DNA of 64,000 nucleotides from contig CAIXAE010000008.1 of assembly GCA_903917345.1 (NCBI GenBank), positions 186,001-250,000 of the forward strand, in the 5' to 3' direction. The stretch's first letter is position 1. Each line of letters starts with the position of its first letter. The stretch is from an uncultured Methylococcaceae bacterium (GTDB lineage: Bacteria; Pseudomonadota; Gammaproteobacteria; Methylococcales; Methylomonadaceae). Of the stretch, positions 51,127 to 61,052 are shown in pieces. A program made the position numbers and the translations under genes. Below the pieces are notes generated by a model, which saw only the letters and a list, made by a program, of their open reading frames with translations, was not told where the DNA came from and did no database searches.

Positions 51127-53505
51127 TTAATCAGCTCCTAAGCGTGTTACAGCTTGGTCATACCACATCAAAAGTTTGGGATCTTCTTCGAGAACATTGT
51201 TGGGTATTTTATCAGCGACAGCGACGATGGTGGCGTAGTCGCGGTCTTGCCAACATTTCTTAAAGCCGGCACGAACGGCTTCCAAGCGGAAGACTTTAAG
51301 TTTTTTGCTGGCTTGTTTGTAGTCCCCAAATTCTTTAAGTAGTGCTCTCTCACGCAGTTTCTCAAGATCACCTGCTTTGTTGGGATCCGGTAAATACCAA
51401 CGATCACTGGCTTTGGCAACTAAGCTTTTATCGTCTTTTGGCAAGTTACGGAGTTCTTTCCAATTAGTAGAAAGATATGCGTGAATCTGCTCAGGTACTA
51501 ATTCTTTACCGTCATAGCACAGGAAGTTTTGGTTAAGCAGTTCACGAAGATCAAGCTGTTCTTCATTTTTATTCCAGCCGCCAAGATGCTGCATAAACTG
51601 TGGGTTGATGTCAGAGAAGGGTTGTGGTTTTTCTTTAAGTAATTGACGTAGCCAATCAATCATTGTGGCTTCATCTTTTATCCATATTTCTGTATTTATT
51701 GGAATACCACTGGAGGTCATTTTTTTGCGGTCGTATTCAGCGACTTGGTCGGGCAGGAAATACATTCCATCCCGCTCTATAAACCTTTGCGCCAAGCCAC
51801 TTTGGAATTCTTGACTGGAAATGGGTACTGGATAACCAGATCGGACAAAATAAGTAATTATTTGATCAAAAAGAATACGAGGATCTCTTTCAGGAACCAT
51901 TTGTAGAGAAACACCCTGGCGTTTAGTGACTGGCAAGTATTTTAAGTGCGTGCGAATAAAGTCCCAGACACCTTCCTCGGTTTGAGCTTCTTTTTGAAAG
52001 CGTTCTTCAAAGCCACCGTTTGGTTTATAGGCAGAAATTACAAGATCCTGCTTAACAGCTGTTGGTGTTGTAACAGCTTTGAAACTGCCTTGTTGTTTAT
52101 CCAGTGCAGAGACATTGGCAACGATGAATCCTGCTTCTGTTAATGCTGTTTGGATACTATTCCAAACAGATGCTTTAGTATTAGAAAACTCTACCGTCAT
52201 CCAGCGGCCAGGTTTTAGAATTCGATACGCTTCTTTAAAGCATGTAGTCATAAGGGAGCGATACTCAACCGAACCCTTTCCTTGCGTGCTGTTTTCGATA
52301 GCTTCAGGAATGTTATTTGTCCAGGCTTTGAGCCATTGCTCCCATAAAGAACTTAGCTCTGAATAGTTCAAGTTAGCACCGAAGGGAGGATCAATAAAAA
52401 TATAATCAGCTGATATACTACTTTTATTTGTGGTTGACTGAGTACTTATTATGCATGTGTTCTCAATGCCTTTAAATGCTGCTACAAGTTTTCTTAATTT
52501 GTTTTTGTATGCTGTGAATACGCAAGATTCAGATACCTGTGAACCAATATACATTGTCCCACTTAGTGGATTGTAGGGGAATGAGACACCAGGGCGATAT
52601 CTATTAAGCTTACTAATATTAATTAATTGAGCGTTAAAAAGAAGTAGTAAAGAACTAGTTTTACATTGATTTCTAATTGCAGAAAGAATCCACAAATTCC
52701 TTTTCGTGTAAAAATGATGCACATGAGTAATGCCGATAGAATCATTTCTACGAGTTTCCTTACCTACCATCATACGATCAGTTGGGAACCAATAGGGAAT
52801 TTCAGTATTTTCAATCTTTTCGATTAATTTTAGATCTGTTTCATCTGGTATTTTCTCTGTCTGCTTGCCATTAACAACATAGTTAATTAATACTGGTACT
52901 TGTTTGGCTTGGCGAATTGAATCACTTAATACATAATCAAATTTATTGATCCAGGCACGTTCCATATTCCTCTTTTTCAAACTAGATGAACAATACGGAC
53001 ATGGAAACTCATCTAATACCTTGCCCGCATCTTTATCAACTGCCGCTTCCCAAAAAATAACTTCATGGCTACATTCAGGACAAATAAAGACGTCAGACCA
53101 AACCGTATAGTTGATTTTACCTTTGGATTTTCCGTCACTGTGAAGGGTTTCATACATCCATCCACATTCTGCCTCTACTTCCTTAAGCATTCGGGTTGCT
53201 TCCTTTTCAAAAGCGACGATATCTACAGATGTATTGTAGTTATAAGCAATAAACGTGGCAGCTGGTGACAAGTCATTAAGAACTGCACGACGCACGCCAA
53301 TATTAGAAAAAGCCGCCCATGTTTTTTTACCATTTTCATCAATTTCTTCTTGTAAAATAGTGCCATCCAGCTTTACTTGATAACCTAACTCTAGGACTGC
53401 ATTTTTATCCCCGCACATTTGAGCGGCTACACCCGTCATACCAGTTCCACAGAAGCCGTCATATACTATATCACCTGGATTGGTGTAATGTAGGATGTAG
53501 CGCAT
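51127..53505 (-). pseudogene. pglX: BREX methyltransferase PglX, C-terminal 792 codons (split gene)
   Basis: This is the main part of a Zn-ribbon adenine DNA methyltransferase of the BREX type 3 PglXI kind. It begins at MRYILHYTNPGD and carries the SAM motif DGFCGTGMTG, CPEC/CPYC zinc knuckles near residue 140, and catalytic DPPF in FIDPPFGANL near residue 375. The normal N-terminal part, with the NLSDPPYYTACPNP motif, is in a different frame just upstream and overlaps it by 35 bp. About a dozen expected residues between the two parts are absent, so a short out-of-frame deletion is likely. An ATG is present here, so the fragment might still be translated. Confidence 0.75.
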
Positions 53506-53869
53506 TATAAATGGGATGGTTCTTGCCTTCGCTTACATCTGCAGCAAACGGCTCACGATGATAATGATAATCCTCAGGCTGGGCTGGTTTTTGCGCTTCC
53601 CATTCGGCAATAAATTCACTCAGCCAAGGGTTTGGACACGCGGTGTAATAAGGAGGATCACTTAGATTAAGAATGTCTTCATCTTCTCCGTGCGGGAAGC
53701 CTTCAATTTTACGAAATTCGGGATCTTGGAGCTTTTCACGCAATAAAGCAGTAAAGTGCTTGCGCCGCTCCTCTTCACTTGCAAAAGTCTGTCCTAAACA
53801 CGTAACCGGTCCAGAGGTTTTGGCTGTTGTTTCTTGTTGAAGTCCCTCAAATAGCGTTGTTTGGCTCAT
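53471..53869 (-). pseudogene. pglX: BREX methyltransferase PglX, N-terminal fragment
   Basis: These 132 codons hold the PglX N-terminus, with a FASEEERRKHF helix, GEDEDILNLSDPPYYTACPNPWL near residue 70 and the EGKNHPIYNA motif near residue 116. After that it runs into 9 out-of-frame residues and a stop. In intact homologues as I recall them, PIYNA is followed by a segment like HSYHTKVPHKAI and then MRYILHY, which is where the second fragment begins. The start overlaps the AlbA_2 gene by 4 bp. Confidence 0.75.
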
Positions 53870-55662
53870 TTAGTCATCCGTTGTTGTTCTGGTAAGTTTT
53901 TACACAACGCCTGTCCGGCAGGTGTTAGGCGATATTTTTGGGTTGGACTCTTGGGTGAGGCGGGCTGAGTCATTTCGAGTAAGCCTTTAGCCAAGCCCGG
54001 CTGTAGATAGTCATAGGTAAAACTTGGTCGATGTCGTAAGTCCAGCGCCTGCATAATATCGCGCGTCCCTAGTGGGGCTTTTTCAAGACAAAGGAGCAGG
54101 CGTTTTACTTGTTCGGTTACTTGTTCGGTTACTTGTTCGGTTACTTGCTGGGTTAGTTGTTCCTGCTTTTGTTTGCTCTTGTCGAGTCCCGCCTGACTAA
54201 AGCGTTTTTTCATAACCGGAGCCAGTTCGAAAAGGCTTTCAGCAAGCTCTACCAACAAGACCTGTTGTACGAGACCAGTAGCTAAGGCTTTTGCTTGGAC
54301 GTGCGTGCAATTAGTCAGGGCGCGAAGGTCGGTTAGCGATACGCGGTCCTGTTCTGTTGCGTAAGCTAAAACGGAAGCTTCTTGAGCACTTAAAGAGACA
54401 CCAATACTTTGTTGAAAAGCCTTCTGTTCCGGTGTTAGCAGTATTTCTTTACGTAAAATGAGCTCAAAGGTCTTTTTGGCTTTGTCATTGTGTAGTTCCG
54501 GCGGCACGTTACCTAAGTCATGCCAATTTCGAAAGATAGAACGAATACCGGTACCGGCTTGGTCGCTCATGCCAATGCGGCGAAAGGCTTTGACGATTGC
54601 CGGATTACGCACTTCTTTTTCGGTCGGGTCGAGCAATTCTTCTGCGGTGTTGAAAGCGTCACCGGGATTCCAGAAAACAGTCTGATCGGTAAAGAATTTG
54701 ATTGCCGGTTTACGCGTGTGGTCGCCGTAATCTTGATGAATCAATAGATTAATGGCCGCTTCCCGAAAAGACACATAGTCGGGCGGGTCATCATTTCGAC
54801 GTAAGGTGGTGGGATCTAGCGAGAACGGATGTTCGGCAATACGCATGTATTTACCCACTAAACCTCGCCAGGTCTTGAAGATGTTTTCTTCGAAGATCAT
54901 GCGGTCATGCCAGCGTTCCTCGGGAGACCACTGAGCAAAAGGGGTGTCGATACGTTGATAATCAAGTACAGGGCGTGGCAGAATTTGGCGTACACACCGC
55001 TCTGTACCAAACAGTAAGACGGCCGCTCGTGTTGGAACCAGGCGCTCAGCGTCTTCGAGCAAGAAATTCCAGGTGTACAAAAAATCTAAATTAGAGTCTG
55101 CTTTTTGATGTTCTGGGTTGCGACGTTCAAATTGTTGGCGATACCAAGAAACGGTTTCTTCATCAAATACTGTTTCTACTTTAAATTCAGGCAAAGGTGC
55201 ATTATCGTAGCGTTCTTGGTCGGCATCCCGCAGTAAACGCCTCAATTCGCCATCGCTGCATTTTACGTCTGCACCGCCTTTGCGAATAAAGGCTCTTCGA
55301 AGGTCACCATTAAGATAAACAGGCTTTTCTGTTCTTGTGGCTTCAGGGATGTAAAAAATAAGCAGGTCTTTACCCTTAAGGGAATAGAGCTGTTCTTTGA
55401 CGTCAAGGATTTGACTGATTTTATCCCGTTGCCTTAAAGCAGAAATAAATTCATTTTGCACTTTATCGACGTCAAGCACGCCGACTACTTCAAAAGCAGG
55501 ACCTTCTTTTTTAATACCAAAAACTAAATGGCCACCGGCTGTATTGGCAAAAGCGGCTACTGTTTCATAAGCATTTTTGGGAACGGCTTGTTGAGCTTCT
55601 TTAAACTCAATATCTGACCATTCGTGTGCACTTAGCAAGGCTATAAGTTCTTCTTGTGTCAT
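53866..55662 (-). CDS. AlbA_2-domain ATP-binding regulator in the BREX operon (COG2865-like)
   Basis: This 598-residue protein has an N-terminal AlbA_2/Schlafen-like domain (EWSDIEFKEAQQAVPKNAYETVAAFANTAGG is the pattern region, residues 15-45). A middle region with FREAAINLLIHQDYG and GTGIRSIFRNW resembles HATPase_c_4. A C-terminal winged-helix part follows a linker of repeated TEQV units. Such proteins are often annotated as transcriptional regulators or RecG-like. Position between brxC and pglX (2 bp after brxC, overlapping pglX by 4 bp) suggests a regulatory or anti-phage role in this BREX. Confidence 0.78.
   Translation of the reverse strand: MTQEELIALLSAHEWSDIEFKEAQQAVPKNAYETVAAFANTAGGHLVFGIKKEGPAFEVVGVLDVDKVQNEFISALRQRDKISQILDVKEQLYSLKGKDLLIFYIPEATRTEKPVYLNGDLRRAFIRKGGADVKCSDGELRRLLRDADQERYDNAPLPEFKVETVFDEETVSWYRQQFERRNPEHQKADSNLDFLYTWNFLLEDAERLVPTRAAVLLFGTERCVRQILPRPVLDYQRIDTPFAQWSPEERWHDRMIFEENIFKTWRGLVGKYMRIAEHPFSLDPTTLRRNDDPPDYVSFREAAINLLIHQDYGDHTRKPAIKFFTDQTVFWNPGDAFNTAEELLDPTEKEVRNPAIVKAFRRIGMSDQAGTGIRSIFRNWHDLGNVPPELHNDKAKKTFELILRKEILLTPEQKAFQQSIGVSLSAQEASVLAYATEQDRVSLTDLRALTNCTHVQAKALATGLVQQVLLVELAESLFELAPVMKKRFSQAGLDKSKQKQEQLTQQVTEQVTEQVTEQVKRLLLCLEKAPLGTRDIMQALDLRHRPSFTYDYLQPGLAKGLLEMTQPASPKSPTQKYRLTPAGQALCKNLPEQQRMTK
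54107..54154 (-). repeat. Four tandem 12-bp units encoding TEQV repeats
   Basis: ACTTGTTCGGTT occurs three times exactly and a fourth time with two changes (plus-strand view). The unit length is a multiple of three, so copy-number slippage would change the length of the protein linker without breaking the frame. Confidence 0.85.
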
Positions 55663-55664
55663 TT

Positions 55665-58600
55665 CTATTCCAACACAATACGTACTTTAGCTACATCTTT
55701 ACCACGAGTCAGTTGATCGATATAACTATCAAAGCGTTTTTTAATTTCGGTTGGTGTGGCGGGGCCTTGAGTAACTTGTAGGGCTTCTTGTAGGCTTTCG
55801 ACTTTAACCGTGATTTTAATTAAGCCTGATAACACTTCTTTTAAAGTATGCACAAAATTATTTTCTAAAGGCACGGGTAATTGACTGGTTTTAATAAAGT
55901 CTTCGAGTGGTTTACGTTCTTCAGCCTTAAGCAGTTCTAAGTTTGCCTGTGTCATTGGATCTTCAAGATTACTCAACAAAGTATTGGTCCAGCCAGCGAC
56001 TAAAGTGTCTAACTGATTATCCAATTGCTCAAGGAGCAGTGAACCACCCGAAAAAGTCCCTTCAATTGATGGTCTAAAGCCACAATGAGGACAGGCGGGA
56101 GCACTTTCTAAATTTTGCTCTGTGAGGGCAAAACAACTTTTTAAAGCGACTAATCGATTTTGAAAATCGGTGAGCTGTTGTCTAGGCAATAAATCTATGA
56201 TGACCAATTTATTAAGGGTTTGTAAGCGTTCATCATTCAATAAGGCGGCTTTACGTTTATCCTCATTCAACCCTAACCGCGCTTGGGTATGTAGTTTTAT
56301 ATAAATTAAATTAAAATCTTTCTTGAGTGCTATCAGTTTAGTATTGATTGCTTGAGACTGACTAGAAAGATTGGTTAATTCAGTTTGCTCAAGCGATTGT
56401 AAAATATCTAAACGTGTCATTTTCATTCTATCTACCCACTCATGTTCGGCGGGTAAAACGCTTTCTGCATTTGCTAACCAAGTGGCTATTTGACTTTGAT
56501 TTACTACAAAGTCTTGTAGCTTAGCCAAAGTACTTAGGTTTGTAATTGCTTTTTCATGGACAGTGACTTCCGCAACAGTGTAATTAAAATTCTTTAATTT
56601 ACCTGGGCTGGTGTAGGCTTGTAAGGCTTCAAAAAAGTTTTTAGCTTGAAGTAAACTAGTGCTATATTCACTTTTAGCAGCGTCACTGAGTAAAGGCAGT
56701 CCCCAAAAAGAAAGGCCCTCTCTGAGTGTTTGCTGTGTTATTACCAGACGGTTAATAAGCTTGGTTATTTCTTGTTGCAGATTTTGAACAGGTTCTTCAT
56801 TACCTTGTGTTACCAATTGAGCCAACCCGGGCGTCATGCCTAATAATTCAAATAAGGCTTTTAAAGCTGGCAAATTCCATTCTTTGGGTTGTTCTAAATG
56901 TTTAAAACGAATGAGTTCTTCTAGGCTGGTTCCTGCAAGCTGGGGTAAAGCTGTGGCATCAAATTTTTTACCTGGTATTGCCAGCACCAACTCGCCCGAA
57001 TAAACTAAACTGGCTAGAATAACGATCACCCATTCAACTTCTAAGCGCGCACTGTTTGGTTCAAAATATTCAAGACCTACGTTATCGTGGATTAATTCAT
57101 TTCTGTTTACAACTTGACCATGACCTTTGGCGTGCAAAATCTCTAAGATACTTTTTGCGTAATTAGATTTGTTGGGTTCAATCTTTTCACCATCCAGTAA
57201 ATTAAGCCCATCTAAAACAGCGGTTGCTTGTTTAGTTCGGTTTTGACCAGCCAGGGCACGTAAGGCATCTTGAACTGCTTGATTTCTGTTATTTCCAGTG
57301 ATTAATATTGAGAAGTAAGGATAGGCGGGTGCTTGTTCGGTAAAGTTGGGTGTTAAACAAACACCCGAAATGGTATTAACCAAATCTCTAAAATTTATAA
57401 CCTCATTGGGTGATACGCCAGACAAGTCTCGTAATGATTTTCCTGCTTCTTTAGCCCAATTGGAAAAGTTTTTAGTTCTGCCTTGGTAGGTCACTTCAAA
57501 ACAATCATGAATGTTTTTTTGTAGCCATTGCACTAAGTTTTTAAGAAAACCATGTGCTTTAGCTTCATAAGTCGCTTTAGCGTGTCCTGATGAGGTTGCA
57601 GCAAGGTCTAAAGAGGCAGCATAGTTTTTAAGTGCCGTTTGGAAACTTTCATCGGGTTCTTTAAGTTTAAAGAAGACTTCATCACCTTGCTTATCATCCT
57701 TGTAACGTGGGGGATCATTAGGTTGAAGAAAATACAGATAAAAATCTCTTTGTGGCACAGCAGTGGACCGTTCATTAGGTGCCCCAAAGAATAAATAACC
57801 CGTTCTAGCTGCTTTGTGTTCTTGCCAGATTAACTCATGTTGCCATATTTTATAACCTGTCACATAAGTACTGTCTTGACACTCCATTACTCGTTTTAAG
57901 GCTTCATAGTAAAAACGATCTAATTGAATAGAGCCCAAACTGTCCGCTCTTTTTTCAATTAAGGCATCAAAATCATCGGTCTTTTTTAAATCTAAATAGA
58001 ATTGACGGTTATTAGGATTTGAAGAAATAAATTGGCCATTCACCGTTTTATGAATTTCTCGCAAAACGGTTTCAACATGAGTTTGTAAATCTTTATCGGG
58101 TTCGTCACTGCCCATTTCAGCTATTAACGGATCAAACAGACATAATCTATCTCTTAGCTCTTCGGGTGTTGCACCCATTGGTGCGTATATATCTCCGGTT
58201 GTTAACCGATGTACAGAAAGCGCATAAATTAAACGCAAAGCCATGGGTTTATATTGCTTACGTGTAATGGCATTTTCGATGCGTGCTTCTAAGACTTGGC
58301 TACATTCAATGACGTCTCGAATTTCTGGTATTGCTCTGAAAGCTGCGTTTTGTTTAAGTGTTGCCCAATAACTATCAAAAGCAATAAGACCCGGCTCATC
58401 AACAGGGATTTCTTTATCAATGAGATCTTGCATTGCACGAGAGAGTGTCTTTAATATTTCGCGTTTTTCTACTACTGTAACTCTCTCAAAAGTATCTATG
58501 TAATCTGGGTGAACAGGGAAAAGATTAACAAATTCGTCTAAGCGTTCATTTAAATTGCCATAGTATTTGGCAAAAGGCATTAGGTACGCACGGATTTTTA

Positions 58601-59414
58601 CTTGCTGCTCAGCATTTTTCTTAAGTAAGCGTTCTGACACTACAAATTTAATGTCATTTCTAGCAATAAGTATTTGTTCAAAGCGATCTTTAACACGCCG
58701 TACGCTATCAGCAACGAAAGCAAATCGAGGGCTATCAAATATGGCTTCTTGTACACCAGCTATAAAGCGAAAACGCAGATCTTTACAGACTTCTCCTACT
58801 TCGCGTAAAAAATTTAAATCTAAAATAAGTTCTTGATCTCTTCGTGTACGAAGATAATCTAATAATTCGTCAACCACTAATAATAAACCTTGCTCAGGAT
58901 ATACCTGTGCAAATTTATCCATCATATCTTCAAAGGCTTGTTTATGATTTATGAGTGTATTTGCTTCTGGAAATACATAATCAACACCCATTTTTTCTAA
59001 CTTTTCTTCTAGCTCTGCGAGCAAAATATCGCGTAACGACATTTGAGTTGCACCGATCTCTGTCCGTATGACTTTGAAGCGGCCAGCTATTTGTTGCGCA
59101 GCTTCTACGACAACTGGATTGGTAAGTGCCGAAAGCAAAGAAGCATCAGCGGCTAGACTAGACACAACCGACATTAAATGTGACTTACCGGTTCCGTAAT
59201 TACCTACAATTAACAGACCTTTATGATCTATTTGATCCTCAACAGGATCTTCGAAGCGTATTTGAGGAAAGACGAGTTTAGTTAAGCGCTCTTCCATTTC
59301 TTTGGAAATAACATAAGTGCTGACAAGACGATGAGCTGAGCTGGCTTTATCTGCATCACGAAGTTGAACAACCGACTCAATGGGGTCGAAGTGAATCAAT
59401 TCACCGTATTTCAT
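55665..59414 (-). CDS. brxC: BREX AAA+ ATPase BrxC (DUF6079 type)
   Basis: This 1249-residue core BREX ATPase begins with a [15 protein letters not shown] segment. Walker [17 protein letters not shown] is near residue 71 and the Walker B-like [14 protein letters not shown] near residue 180. A CPHCGFRP zinc-knuckle-like pair lies near residue 1115. BrxC/PglY proteins are large P-loop ATPases essential for BREX defence. It starts 38 bp after brxF. The open frame is intact over its whole length. Confidence 0.88.
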   Translation of the reverse strand: MKYGELIHFDPIESVVQLRDADKASSAHRLVSTYVISKEMEERLTKLVFPQIRFEDPVEDQIDHKGLLIVGNYGTGKSHLMSVVSSLAADASLLSALTNPVVVEAAQQIAGRFKVIRTEIGATQMSLRDILLAELEEKLEKMGVDYVFPEANTLINHKQAFEDMMDKFAQVYPEQGLLLVVDELLDYLRTRRDQELILDLNFLREVGEVCKDLRFRFIAGVQEAIFDSPRFAFVADSVRRVKDRFEQILIARNDIKFVVSERLLKKNAEQQVKIRAYLMPFAKYYGNLNERLDEFVNLFPVHPDYIDTFERVTVVEKREILKTLSRAMQDLIDKEIPVDEPGLIAFDSYWATLKQNAAFRAIPEIRDVIECSQVLEARIENAITRKQYKPMALRLIYALSVHRLTTGDIYAPMGATPEELRDRLCLFDPLIAEMGSDEPDKDLQTHVETVLREIHKTVNGQFISSNPNNRQFYLDLKKTDDFDALIEKRADSLGSIQLDRFYYEALKRVMECQDSTYVTGYKIWQHELIWQEHKAARTGYLFFGAPNERSTAVPQRDFYLYFLQPNDPPRYKDDKQGDEVFFKLKEPDESFQTALKNYAASLDLAATSSGHAKATYEAKAHGFLKNLVQWLQKNIHDCFEVTYQGRTKNFSNWAKEAGKSLRDLSGVSPNEVINFRDLVNTISGVCLTPNFTEQAPAYPYFSILITGNNRNQAVQDALRALAGQNRTKQATAVLDGLNLLDGEKIEPNKSNYAKSILEILHAKGHGQVVNRNELIHDNVGLEYFEPNSARLEVEWVIVILASLVYSGELVLAIPGKKFDATALPQLAGTSLEELIRFKHLEQPKEWNLPALKALFELLGMTPGLAQLVTQGNEEPVQNLQQEITKLINRLVITQQTLREGLSFWGLPLLSDAAKSEYSTSLLQAKNFFEALQAYTSPGKLKNFNYTVAEVTVHEKAITNLSTLAKLQDFVVNQSQIATWLANAESVLPAEHEWVDRMKMTRLDILQSLEQTELTNLSSQSQAINTKLIALKKDFNLIYIKLHTQARLGLNEDKRKAALLNDERLQTLNKLVIIDLLPRQQLTDFQNRLVALKSCFALTEQNLESAPACPHCGFRPSIEGTFSGGSLLLEQLDNQLDTLVAGWTNTLLSNLEDPMTQANLELLKAEERKPLEDFIKTSQLPVPLENNFVHTLKEVLSGLIKITVKVESLQEALQVTQGPATPTEIKKRFDSYIDQLTRGKDVAKVRIVLE

Positions 59415-59452
59415 GTTAGTCCTAGATTTAATTAGTGGGATATTAGGTTTTA

Positions 59453-59917
59453 TTAGGCTTTATTCAAATCAACAATCAATAAGTCTTTAAGTTCGTAACT
59501 TTGGTATTCAGGATGACCGGGCTCAGCGTAAATAAGTTTATCTCCGCTAATTTTACCATTCCAAGAAGCTAAAACAGTGCTATTCCTTGAGAGACCTTGG
59601 ATAAGCTTTAATGCATCTTGCTGTAAATGTTTATCAAATAGGATTTCAAGGTTATCAAGTATCAAAAATGGTTTTGATACTTCTGTAATTTGAGTTAATA
59701 ATTCAGGGAGGACAAGTGTGCGTTGTTTCGCGCTGAGTTCAAGAAGTTCTTTGGAAAGTGCTAAATTAATATTGATTACTTCTAAATTACGTTCGTTTGC
59801 AAGCTCTCGCAAATATAGTGTTTTGCCAGAATTAGCCTCACCGACCAACAAGAGTAAACGATAGTAAAGTCCTTCTGCAGTTTTTAATGTTTCAATTATT
59901 TTTTCTTTAATCTGCAT
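59453..59917 (-). CDS. brxF: BREX small P-loop protein BrxF
   Basis: This 154-residue ATPase has Walker [19 protein letters not shown] near residue 22 and a Walker B-like [13 protein letters not shown] near residue 87. A short P-loop protein directly before brxC is characteristic of BREX type 3. It is the first gene of the operon. The ribosome site before the ATG at 59917 is weak (AATAGTCACT upstream), which could lower expression. Confidence 0.82.
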   Translation of the reverse strand: MQIKEKIIETLKTAEGLYYRLLLLVGEANSGKTLYLRELANERNLEVININLALSKELLELSAKQRTLVLPELLTQITEVSKPFLILDNLEILFDKHLQQDALKLIQGLSRNSTVLASWNGKISGDKLIYAEPGHPEYQSYELKDLLIVDLNKA

Positions 59918-59948
59918 AGTGACTATTATTTATGGCCTATTTGAACAA

Positions 59949-59990
59949 ATTATAAATTTAGTTTAGTTTAGTTTAGTTTAGAAGAATCAA
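59949..59990 (-). promoter_or_regulatory. Putative BREX operon promoter with pentanucleotide repeats in the spacer
   Basis: On the minus strand a perfect TATAAT (59949-59954) lies about 32 bp upstream of the brxF ATG. Two bases further upstream begin five CTAAA units (59957-59981), and beyond them TTGATT (59985-59990) is a possible -35 box. The present -35/-10 spacing would be 30 bp, far from the optimal 17. Loss of two or three units would give 20 or 15 bp. A weaker -35 inside the repeats (ACTAAA) is also possible. Confidence 0.5.
59957..59981. repeat. Pentanucleotide microsatellite (TTTAG)5
   Basis: Five exact tandem copies of TTTAG (CTAAA on the minus strand) lie 40-64 bp upstream of brxF, directly next to the -10 box. 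Such repeats slip during replication. Confidence 0.92.
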
Positions 59991-60360
59991 TTGATATGCA
60001 ATCGAAAATGCGGCAAATTCACAACCATAGCAAGTATACAACCAAGATAAATTAAGCCCAAAATCTAAGTTTAAGGAAGATATTAAACTTTGGGCACTAT
60101 AATACAATTTAAAATAAAATAATGACTATAGTATTAACTCTTTAATGGTCAGCTTTCTTCGTTTGTAATTTTTTAAATAATCTGACCTCCCGAATATCAC
60201 CTGCCAATACCTTATGAAACGCCAGCCATGTTACATGATCTTTTCTTTTACAAACAACTGTGGGCTTTGGGCTAATATGTTTCTTTTGTCACTAACTTAA
60301 TTAGACTCTAGTTTATAAATTGAGCGATATTCAACGCCGCATTTTTGTTGCTTGGAAAAA

Positions 60361-60765
60361 TTAATCAAATAAATACAGAATAACTAAACCGGTATTATTT
60401 TCTGATTCAATAGGCGGATTGCCGGTTTTTATCATCTCATCTAAAAATATTGGGAAGTTTCTACTATAAAAAGGTTTAAATCTTACCCCGTTTTTTATTT
60501 GAAGCCGATACCATTCCCATTTATCTTTATTTCTAAATCTGCAATGAACCATCATGTGACATCTATAACATAAAGGATATTGATCAGTTTTCCCCGCTTC
60601 AAAAGGCTCACTATAATCCTCTGCATGTGCATCAATAATGCCTTTATCTTGGCCACAGGCACAACATTTACAAGGGCGTTTTACTGCACCTACTTCCCAT
60701 TGTGCGCGCAACCAATCCATTGATTTACTTCGTTGTGCTGCTGTATAACCGTTATAGTCTTTCAT
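60361..60765 (-). CDS. HNH-like zinc-knuckle protein
   Basis: This 134-residue protein has a CKCCACG cysteine cluster (near residue 33), DAHAEDYSEPF (near 46), and LCYRCHMMVHCRFR (near 66). This resembles an HNH nuclease treble-clef, with His in DAHAEDY and in CHMMVH. No DNA target can be inferred. It lies upstream of the BREX operon on the same strand, 443 bp away, so it forms the right flank of the island. Confidence 0.65.
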   Translation of the reverse strand: MKDYNGYTAAQRSKSMDWLRAQWEVGAVKRPCKCCACGQDKGIIDAHAEDYSEPFEAGKTDQYPLCYRCHMMVHCRFRNKDKWEWYRLQIKNGVRFKPFYSRNFPIFLDEMIKTGNPPIESENNTGLVILYLFD

Positions 60766-61052
60766 TTATCTTCTTCCAACTTATGCTTCCTTTATTTCTT
60801 GCGGATACCGTTTTTTTACAGTGTTTATTATTAAACGACCTCATAGGTAGTGAACAGTCAATAAAGTGTCTTTAATTTGATAAAATATTATCTTTGATGT
60901 TTATGGTGATCAGTGATGAATATAATCAATGCTAACGACAGAATATGACGCTTATTTAATCATTCAGTGGTTTCTATTCATTTACTCGTTTTATATAAAA
61001 CATAGCTTAAAATAAGTGGTACCCGTTCAATTAGCGCTTATAAGGATCACAT

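Larger units (their letters stand above)
59918..60360. other. Intergenic region between brxF and the HNH-like gene
   Basis: This 443-bp stretch holds the brxF promoter and repeats. It also holds a hairpin at 60056-60095 (GCCCAA/TTGGGC plus AGTTTAA/TTAAACT, with a bulge), followed by a plus-strand TATAAT at 60098. Between about 60145 and 60280, the minus strand has a stop-free run of some 47 codons ending at a stop near 60145. It has a protein-like composition but no ATG at its head, so it is possibly the tail of a lost gene. Confidence 0.45.

Noticed and set aside
50002-51141. Plus-strand frames opposite the gajA-like gene
   Set aside because: They are antisense to a gene with clear ATPase and TOPRIM motifs and have no domain features of their own.
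53471-53505. Programmed ribosomal frameshift joining the two pglX parts
   Set aside because: A simple slip cannot restore the dozen conserved residues that appear to be missing between the fragments, and no slippery heptamer is evident at the junction.
54107-54154. CRISPR-like short array
   Set aside because: The 12-bp units are directly tandem without spacers and encode in-frame TEQV protein repeats.
41422-59917. DISARM or plain Type I restriction system
   Set aside because: The presence of BrxF, a BrxC-type ATPase and a PglZ-domain protein in this order defines BREX; no HsdR/HsdS or DrmA/B/C-type genes are seen.
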